NCBI GenBank assembly: GCA_025450195.1
Contig: JANWHW010000012.1
Location: forward strand, 1 to 64,000
Length of the DNA: 64,000 bases
Direction: 5' to 3'
Source: Solirubrobacterales bacterium
Lineage (GTDB): Bacteria > Actinomycetota > Thermoleophilia > Solirubrobacterales > 70-9
Numbering within the stretch: position 1 is the stretch's first letter; the number at the start of each line of letters is the position of its first letter. Of this stretch, positions 58,736 to 64,000 are shown in pieces. The position numbers and the translations under genes are program-made. The notes beneath the pieces were generated by a model. That model saw only the letters and a program-made list of their open reading frames with translations. It was not told where the DNA came from and searched no databases.

Positions 58736-60204
58736 TCCTTGCAATCGACCAGGGGACGACCGGAACGACCTGCCTTGTCTTCGATGAGGCCGGACAGATC
58801 GCCGGTCGGGCCTACTCGGAGTTCGAGCAGCACTTCCCGCGGCCCGGCTGGGTCGAGCACGACGCCGCCGAAATCTGGGAGGTGACGCGGCGAGTCGCGA
58901 TCCACGCGATCGCCGATGCCGGCATCCAGGGAGCGGAGCTGGAGGGGATCGGGATCACCAATCAGCGTGAGACCGTGGTTGCCTGGGATCCGGCGAGCGG
59001 TGAGCCGGTACATCGGGCACTGGTCTGGCAGGACCGCCGCACCGCTGAGCGCTGCGACGAGCTGCGCGCAGAGGGTCGTGAGGCGCTGGTACGCGAACGC
59101 ACCGGCCTCGTCCTCGATCCCTATTTCTCCGGGACCAAGATCGAGTGGCTGTTGCAAAACGCGGACGACGCCGATCGTGCCGTATTCGGCACGATCGACT
59201 CCTGGCTCCTCTTCAAGCTGACCGGTCGTCACGCGACGGATTACACGAATGCATCGCGGACGATGCTGTTCGACATTCGCCGCCTGGTCTGGGACGAGGA
59301 GCTCTGCGCGATGCTGGGCATTCGGCCGGAGCGCTTGCCCGAGCCGCTGCCTTCCGCGCACGTCTATGGCACGACGACCGAGTTCGGTGGCGAGGTGCCC
59401 GTCGCCGGGATTGCCGGCGATCAGCAGGCGGCCCTCTTTGGCCAGGCCTGTCACAGCCCCGGGATGGCGAAGAACACCTACGGGACGGGCAGCTTCGTCC
59501 TGCTCAATACCGGCACGATCGCCCCCGACCCCGCGGAGGGCCTGCTGACCACCGTCGCCTGCGGAGGTCGGGAGGAGGCTGCCTACGCCTTGGAGGCCTC
59601 GATCTTCGTCACCGGCGCCGCGGTGCAGTGGCTGCGCGACGGCCTCGGGATCCTCGGCGAGGCGGGGGAGAGCGAGGCGATGGCCGCTTCGCTTGATGGA
59701 AACGACGGCGTCTATTTCGTACCGGCGCTGACCGGGCTTGGCTCGCCGTACTGGGATCCCTACGCCCGGGGCACGATCGTTGGCCTCACCCGTGGCAGCG
59801 GCCGCGAGCACATGGCGCGTGCCGCGCTCGAGGCGATCGCCTACCAAACGGTCGATGCCGTGCGGGCGCAGGAGGCCGCCTCGGGAAACCGGCTGGCGGA
59901 GCTGAAGGCCGATGGTGGGGCTGTCGCGAATCGCTGGTTGATGCAGTTCCAGGCCAGTGTGCTTGGCGCACCGGTGATCGTGCCGGAGGTCGCCGAGACG
60001 ACAGCGCTTGGGGCCGCCTATTTGGCTGGGATCGCCACGGGCCGCTGGGGCATCGATCAGGTGGGGGAGATGTGGCGTGAGGCGGCGCGCTATGAGCCGG
60101 CGATGGGCGAGGACGAGCGCGAGTCGCTGCTGGGCGAGTGGCGGCGTGCTGTGGAGCGAGCAAAGGGCTGGGCCCGTCCGGAGGACTTCGATCCGGCCAC
60201 GTAA
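58732..60204 (+). CDS. glpK: Glycerol kinase
   Basis: Phosphorylates glycerol to glycerol-3-phosphate. The 490-residue product has the ATP-loop ILAIDQGTTGTTCLVFDEAG (residues 2-21), the substrate-loop GITNQRETVVAWD near 79, and the GAAYLAG segment near 425 of the FGGY family. ATG at 58732 overlaps the glycosyltransferase stop. It precedes an acyltransferase gene, which fits a path from glycerol to phospholipid. Confidence 0.95.
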   Translation: MILAIDQGTTGTTCLVFDEAGQIAGRAYSEFEQHFPRPGWVEHDAAEIWEVTRRVAIHAIADAGIQGAELEGIGITNQRETVVAWDPASGEPVHRALVWQDRRTAERCDELRAEGREALVRERTGLVLDPYFSGTKIEWLLQNADDADRAVFGTIDSWLLFKLTGRHATDYTNASRTMLFDIRRLVWDEELCAMLGIRPERLPEPLPSAHVYGTTTEFGGEVPVAGIAGDQQAALFGQACHSPGMAKNTYGTGSFVLLNTGTIAPDPAEGLLTTVACGGREEAAYALEASIFVTGAAVQWLRDGLGILGEAGESEAMAASLDGNDGVYFVPALTGLGSPYWDPYARGTIVGLTRGSGREHMARAALEAIAYQTVDAVRAQEAASGNRLAELKADGGAVANRWLMQFQASVLGAPVIVPEVAETTALGAAYLAGIATGRWGIDQVGEMWREAARYEPAMGEDERESLLGEWRRAVERAKGWARPEDFDPAT

Positions 60205-60231
60205 CCGAGGAGCAGGCGAGGGGTAGGCAGC

Positions 60232-60256
60232 AGCGACGGCCCGTCGGGCCGTCGCT
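60232..60256 (+). repeat. Perfect hairpin between glpK and the acyltransferase gene
   Basis: AGCGACGGCCC, GTC loop, GGGCCGTCGCT: an 11-bp perfect stem that ends three bases before the acyltransferase ATG. It could slow translation of that gene or end glpK transcripts; no T run follows. Confidence 0.6.
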
Positions 60257-60259
60257 CCC

Positions 60260-61033
60260 ATGCCAGAGATGAAGCCACAGGTCTATAAGGACGAACGTCC
60301 CGCCGAGTACTTCGACCGGTTCCACGCGGCGGCGCGCAAGGGCGTCGGTTGGACCTACCCGCTGGTGCGCCTCATCCTCACCCTGCCGACGCTGCTGATC
60401 TACCGGCTGCGTGCGATCGGCGTCAAGAACGTGCCCAAATCCGGGCCGCTGCTGCTTGCCCCCAATCACTTCAGCCAGATGGACCACTTCTTCATCGGCC
60501 TCTACCTACGCCGCCACGTTCGCTTCATGGCCAAATCCCAAATGTTCGGGCCGCCTGTCCTCTCCTACATCTACAAGCACGGCGGCGTGTTCCCGGTCCG
60601 TCGCGGCCATCACGACGAGGAGGCGTTCAAGACCGCCTACACGATCCTCGACCAGGGCGGGATGGTGCTGGTCTATGCCGAGGGCGGCCGCTCGCGCAGC
60701 CGCAATCTTGGCGAGCCGAAGCCGGGGATCGGCCGGATCGCTTTGGAGGCTGGCGTGCCGGTCGTACCGGTCGCGATCCACGGCTCGGCTGGGGTGCGCA
60801 GCTGGAAGCGGCTTCGCTTTCCGAAGGTGACTGTGCAGTTCGGCGAGCCACTCAGCTTCCCCGCAGATGATCACCCCAGCCGGGAGCACCAGATGGAAGT
60901 GGCGACCGAGATCTTCGACCAGGTGCGTGCGATGTACACGGCGCTGGAGGAACAGGGACGCCGTAACGTGATCCGCGCTCTGCGCGACGGCTTGCCGGCT
61001 CCCGAGTCGAGTAAGACCTCGCCCGAGAGCTAG
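60260..61033 (+). CDS. 1-acyl-sn-glycerol-3-phosphate acyltransferase family (PlsC-like)
   Basis: A 257-residue membrane-associated acyltransferase. The HX4D motif is in NHFSQMDHFF (about residues 71-80), and the substrate motif is in VYAEGGRSRSRN near 140. A later VPVVPVAIHGS segment is also typical. It would add the second acyl chain in phospholipid synthesis. Its start is directly after a hairpin and has no clear ribosome binding site. Confidence 0.9.
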   Translation: MPEMKPQVYKDERPAEYFDRFHAAARKGVGWTYPLVRLILTLPTLLIYRLRAIGVKNVPKSGPLLLAPNHFSQMDHFFIGLYLRRHVRFMAKSQMFGPPVLSYIYKHGGVFPVRRGHHDEEAFKTAYTILDQGGMVLVYAEGGRSRSRNLGEPKPGIGRIALEAGVPVVPVAIHGSAGVRSWKRLRFPKVTVQFGEPLSFPADDHPSREHQMEVATEIFDQVRAMYTALEEQGRRNVIRALRDGLPAPESSKTSPES

Positions 61034-61095
61034 ATGTAGTTACTCAACACGTTGTTTCATTGCCTCGCACCCCCGGTGGAGCGAGTGATCAGTTG

Positions 61096-61113
61096 ATGAC
61101 CCCATAGGGTCAT
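61096..61113. repeat. Palindrome in the plsC-MBL gap
   Basis: ATGACCC, CATA, GGGTCAT is an exact 7-bp inverted repeat between two convergent genes, in a 125-base gap otherwise without features. It may be part of a terminator or a binding site. Confidence 0.4.
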
Positions 61114-61158
61114 AAAGTGCGCAGTCGACGCGTTGCCTAGGGCGCGGGACGATGGTGT

Positions 61159-62070
61159 TTACTCGTAGCGGCTCTCGAGCTCTGCGTAGAACTCGGGATC
61201 GTGGCCCGGCGTGACGATCGCGTCGGGAAACTGTTTGCGGAAGAGCTTCAGCTCTTGCAGGGACCGGCGGTAGTTATGGGCGTCGAACGGACGGGGGTTC
61301 AGTGGTGCGTCGCCCTCGAGCTGTCCCCTTGTGTGAGTGGCGTCGCCGCCGATCACGAAGTCGTGCTCGCGCAGGTGTGCGATCACCGACATGTGGCCGG
61401 CGCTGTGGCCGGGCGTGTAGGCGAGGCGAATGGAGCCGTCGCCAAAGAGGTCGAAGCTGCGGCCAAAGGTCGCGTAGGAGTCGATGGTTCCGCGGTCGAA
61501 GTCGATCGTGCGGTAGTCGAAGGCATAGTCGAAATGGGCACGCCGGTAGCCATTGATGGTGGGCCGGGGCCCGCTGGCGGCCGCGGTCCACTCGGGCTCG
61601 CTGACGATGAAGGTCGATTGAGGGAACTCGGAGATCGCGGAGCTGTGGTCGAGGTGCAGGTGGGTCATCACCACGACCGGGATCTCGCCGGGGTCGAGGC
61701 CGCGTTTACGTAGCTGCGCAGGTACGTCGGCTCCGGGCTCGAGCGCTGGCCTGCCGATACGCGCGCCCAGCCTGCCGAAGTTCTCGTGCCCGTCGGTGGC
61801 GATCGAGGGGTGAAGGCCGGTGTCGACGAGGATTGCCCCGGCGCTTGGGTGTCGGATCAGAAAGGCGGGGACCGGCACGATCGTCTCCGGCTCGCCGGTG
61901 AGGAGCGCGCGCAACACCTTCAGCGTCTCAAAGCGGCCCCCCGGGCGCTCCATCAGCGGCAGCGGCCAGTTGACGTGCCCGGCGATGATCGGTTCGACCG
62001 TCACTGTGGCCCCAGGCGTGCCCCCGGCCAGCGGCTCGTGCAGCGGTTTCGCCTCCACGCGCACCTTCAT
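61159..62070 (-). CDS. MBL-fold metallo-hydrolase (lactonase-like)
   Basis: A 303-residue metallo-beta-lactamase-fold protein. The metal motif HxHxDH is in MTHLHLDHSSAI near 135, with further ligands in YTPGHSAGHMSV near 218 and GGDATHTRG near 240. The spacing resembles N-acyl-homoserine lactonases of the AttM/AiiA group, but quorum-quenching activity is not shown. The start MKVRVEAKP fits the length. Confidence 0.85.
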   Translation of the reverse strand: MKVRVEAKPLHEPLAGGTPGATVTVEPIIAGHVNWPLPLMERPGGRFETLKVLRALLTGEPETIVPVPAFLIRHPSAGAILVDTGLHPSIATDGHENFGRLGARIGRPALEPGADVPAQLRKRGLDPGEIPVVVMTHLHLDHSSAISEFPQSTFIVSEPEWTAAASGPRPTINGYRRAHFDYAFDYRTIDFDRGTIDSYATFGRSFDLFGDGSIRLAYTPGHSAGHMSVIAHLREHDFVIGGDATHTRGQLEGDAPLNPRPFDAHNYRRSLQELKLFRKQFPDAIVTPGHDPEFYAELESRYE

Positions 62071-62115
62071 TGGGAGCAGGTTATGGCAGCGGGGCGTCTA
62101 TAGGCTTCGCCCGCA

Positions 62116-62973
62116 ATGGCCGGTGACTCGCACTCGCAGATCTTCAAGCCTGGCCTGCTCGAGGGGCAGGTGTGCCTGGTTTCCGGCGCCGGCAGTGGGC
62201 TGGGCCGGGAGACTGCGCTGGAGCTGGCCCGCCTGGGCGCCGTCGTGATCGGCTGCGGGCGCCGCGAGGAGCCGCTGGTGGAGACATCGACTTTGGCCGA
62301 GGGCCTGGCGGGCTCCTTCGAGTACGAGACAGTCGACATCCGCGACGAGGAGGCGGTCGATCGATTCTTCGACAGCCTGCTGGAGCGGCACGGACGGCTA
62401 GACACGTTGGTCAACAACGCTGGCGGCCAATTCCTCGCCCCCGCTGAGTCGATCAGCCCGAAAGGCTTTCGCACCGTGATCGAGCTGAACGTGCAGGGAA
62501 CCTGGCTGATGACCCACGCGGCGGCGACCAAGGCCTTCATCCCGCAGGGCGGCGGCAAGGTGCTCAGCGTGACGCTCTCGCCCCATCATGGGATGCCGGG
62601 AATGGTCCACTCCGGCGCCGCCCGCGCCGCGGTCGAGAACATGATGCGAACGCTGGCGATCGAGTGGGCGCGGTTCGGGATAAAGACCTGCGCGCTGGCG
62701 GCCGGCCAATTCGCTACCGAGACGCTGATGACCAAGTACCCCCAAGTCGTGATCGACAACCTGGAGCGTTCGATCCCGATCGGCCGCGCCGGCCGAGCCG
62801 AGGAGATGGCCTGGCTTGTGGCCTACCTGGCTTCGCCGGCGGGTGACTTCTTCTCCGGCACGACGATCACGATCGACGGCGCCCGCGACAACTGGGCCGG
62901 GCCCTGGCCGCCGGAAGCGATCACCGGGGAGGGCGGCGAGCCCGTTGCCGAGGAGCGCCGGCCGAAGGGCTGA
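62116..62973 (+). CDS. SDR-family oxidoreductase with non-canonical active site
   Basis: A 285-residue Rossmann protein. SGAGSGLGRE (about residues 23-32) binds the nucleotide, and VNNAGGQ near 100 is the family motif. In place of the usual YxxxK there is H-S-G-A-A-R in MVHSGAARAAVENM. This resembles the dienoyl-CoA reductase/citronellol-dehydrogenase-like subgroup, in which the standard tyrosine is missing. The product is probably a CoA- or terpenoid-related reductase. Confidence 0.85.
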   Translation: MAGDSHSQIFKPGLLEGQVCLVSGAGSGLGRETALELARLGAVVIGCGRREEPLVETSTLAEGLAGSFEYETVDIRDEEAVDRFFDSLLERHGRLDTLVNNAGGQFLAPAESISPKGFRTVIELNVQGTWLMTHAAATKAFIPQGGGKVLSVTLSPHHGMPGMVHSGAARAAVENMMRTLAIEWARFGIKTCALAAGQFATETLMTKYPQVVIDNLERSIPIGRAGRAEEMAWLVAYLASPAGDFFSGTTITIDGARDNWAGPWPPEAITGEGGEPVAEERRPKG

Positions 62974-62989
62974 CGCCTAGAGGTATGCC

Positions 62990-63433
62990 CTACTTGCGGG
63001 GCTCGAGGATGACCATGGGGATTTCGCGTCCCCTGCTGCGAGCCTGGTAGTCCTCGTAGCCGCTGTAGGCCTTGACCGCCTTCGGCCAGAGGCGCTGACG
63101 CTCCTCCGCGGTGGCGACCTTAGCGTGGACCAGTCGCTTCTCAGAGCCAATCTGCGCGGTCGTGTCCGGATTGGCGACGAGGTTGTGGTACCAGGCCGGG
63201 TGTTTGGGGAAGCCTCCCTTTGAGGCGACGATGACGACATCTTCGCCATCGTCGATGTAGAGCAGCGGCGAGGTGCGCTTGGTGCCGCTCTTCGCCCCGA
63301 CATGGTCGAGCAAGAGAATTTTGCCTTTCGGCAGGCCAGGGATATTTTGCCCAAGGCGGCCGCCGCTCGCCTTGTAGAGAAGCGTATGCAGACCCATGAA
63401 GCGACGGGTGACAGGCCAAATCCGATCCGCCAC
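62990..63433 (-). CDS. Deazaflavin-dependent nitroreductase family protein (Ddn-like)
   Basis: A 147-residue split-barrel protein of the actinobacterial F420-binding group. LLLDHVGAKSGTKRTSPLLY is near 40, VIVASKGGFPKHPAWYHNLV near 68 and the C-terminal GYEDYQARSRGREIPMVIL is typical. GTG at 63433 lies within an inverted repeat (63401-63469). ATG twelve codons downstream (63397) is the alternative start. Confidence 0.88.
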   Translation of the reverse strand: MADRIWPVTRRFMGLHTLLYKASGGRLGQNIPGLPKGKILLLDHVGAKSGTKRTSPLLYIDDGEDVVIVASKGGFPKHPAWYHNLVANPDTTAQIGSEKRLVHAKVATAEERQRLWPKAVKAYSGYEDYQARSRGREIPMVILEPRK

Positions 63434-63469
63434 CTCCAGGTAGCGGATGTTCGGCCTGTCCCCTGTCGC
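63401..63469. repeat. 69-bp inverted repeat at the start of the nitroreductase-family gene
   Basis: GCGACGGGTGACAGGCCAAA at the left pairs with TTCGGCCTGTCCCCTGTCGC at the right, and an inner stem ATCCGC / GCGGAT surrounds the centre. It separates, and partly overlaps, two minus-strand genes and could be a promoter structure, a terminator for the FabG-like gene upstream, or a small repeat element. Confidence 0.65.
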
Positions 63470-63477
63470 TTTGGAGC

Positions 63478-64000
63478 TCAGGTGTACATCCCCCCGAACA
63501 TGCCGCCGGTTACGTTGAGTACCTGGCCATGCATGTAGTTGGCAAGCGGTGAGGCCAAGAACAGAACCGGTCCGGAGGCCTCGGTTGGCGTGGCGGGACG
63601 GCCAAGCGGGATGATCGCTGAGGCCATCGCCCGCATCTGCTCGGGGATGCCGAGCTCGATTTTCTCGCCGGAGGGAGCGGTCATCTCGCCGCCCTCCTCT
63701 TTGGCCGCGGTGAGGCGCGTTTCAACGAAGCCGAAGGCGACCGCGTTGACGTTGATCTTGAACTGGCCCCACTCCTTGGCGAGAGTTTTGGTCAAGCCGA
63801 CGACGCCGGCCTTGGCGGCCGAGTAGTTGACCTGGCCGGCGTTGCCCATCGTCCCCGAGGTTGAAGAGATGTTGATCAGCTTGCGGAAGACCTCTTTGTC
63901 TTCGCCGCGCTCCGCCTTGGCGGCCTCGCGCCAGTGCGGGGCCATCGCCCGCGCGACGCGGAAGGGAACGACGGTGTGGATTTCGAGCATTGCCTGGAAC
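63478..64000 (-). CDS. SDR-family oxidoreductase, FabG-like (cut by window end)
   Basis: The C-terminal 174 residues of a short-chain dehydrogenase. ISSTSGTMGNAGQVNYSAAK holds the catalytic Ser and the Tyr-x-x-x-Lys, followed by INVNAVAFGFVETRL and the C-terminal GQVLNVTGGMFGGMYT. The frame runs off the window (residues F-Q-A before the first visible Met), so the true start and nucleotide-binding loop are outside. 3-oxoacyl reductase activity is likely but unproven. Confidence 0.9.
   Translation of the reverse strand, partial: FQAMLEIHTVVPFRVARAMAPHWREAAKAERGEDKEVFRKLINISSTSGTMGNAGQVNYSAAKAGVVGLTKTLAKEWGQFKINVNAVAFGFVETRLTAAKEEGGEMTAPSGEKIELGIPEQMRAMASAIIPLGRPATPTEASGPVLFLASPLANYMHGQVLNVTGGMFGGMYT

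Noticed and set aside
58699-60261. 520-residue open frame on the minus strand across glpK
   Set aside because: It is the shadow of a full-length glycerol kinase and shows no motif.

Overview
The window is 64 kb of GC-rich bacterial chromosome with tightly packed genes and frequent ATGA/TGATG start-stop overlaps. The conserved content points to an actinobacterium: a SigB-type partner-switching module, a DUF6458 protein, a deazaflavin (F420)-type nitroreductase-family protein, a DUF4349 protein beside an ECF sigma factor, and a desaturase/reductase pair of the mycobacterial DesA3/Rv3230c type. A deep-branching class such as Thermoleophilia (Solirubrobacterales-like) is my best guess, but that is inference. 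No phage, insertion sequence, CRISPR array or rRNA gene was seen.

Region 1 (1-20,245) is the str/S10/spc/alpha ribosomal superoperon: fusA (5' end outside the window), tuf, rpsJ, rplC, rplD, rplW, rplB, rpsS, rplV, rpsC, rplP, rpmC, rpsQ, rplN, rplX, rplE, rpsZ, rpsH, rplF, rplR, rpsE, rpmD, rplO, secY, adk, map, an O-methyltransferase gene, rpmJ, rpsM, rpsK, rpsD, rpoA, rplQ. infA is absent from its usual place. Four ribosomal proteins carry long low-complexity charged tails (uL22 and uS17 at the N-terminus, uL5 and uS5 at the C-terminus). The uS5 tail contains an 88-bp palindromic element that recurs in the rplQ-truA gap.

Region 2 (20,257-33,510) holds housekeeping and envelope genes: truA, surE, ligA, a PBP4-type carboxypeptidase, a patatin-like lipase, a long-chain acyl-CoA synthetase, a DsbA-like thioredoxin protein, a membrane-linked minimal zincin, tRNA-Pro(CGG), a secreted glycoside hydrolase, a ferritin-like protein, a YihY-family membrane protein and a DUF6458 protein. 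Several gaps hold structured palindromes.

Region 3 (33,557-41,975) is a stress module. It encodes a SpoIIE/RsbU-type phosphatase with a C-terminal SnoaL domain, a STAS antagonist, an RsbW-like anti-sigma factor with a second degenerate half, a SigB/F-type sigma factor and superoxide dismutase. Promoter-like motifs of the form GTTTnG-N14/15-GGGTA(C/G) sit before several of these genes and suggest a local autoregulated regulon. A GMC oxidoreductase with a ferredoxin-like cysteine cluster, rubredoxin, LemA and an unknown protein follow.

Region 4 (42,072-53,588) combines a NUDIX hydrolase, an ECF sigma/DUF4349 pair, and biotin synthesis (bioA, then bioB-bioF-bioD). The two biotin blocks are separated by a ferredoxin reductase, a fatty-acid desaturase, a MarR regulator and an MFS exporter. 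Region 5 (53,667-64,000) holds a GH3 enzyme, a CHASE-GGDEF diguanylate cyclase, an AlkA-like glycosylase, a biotinyl carrier with an enoyl-CoA hydratase, a glycosyltransferase with glpK and a PlsC-like acyltransferase, an MBL hydrolase, an atypical SDR, a deazaflavin-type nitroreductase-family protein and a FabG-like SDR cut by the window end.
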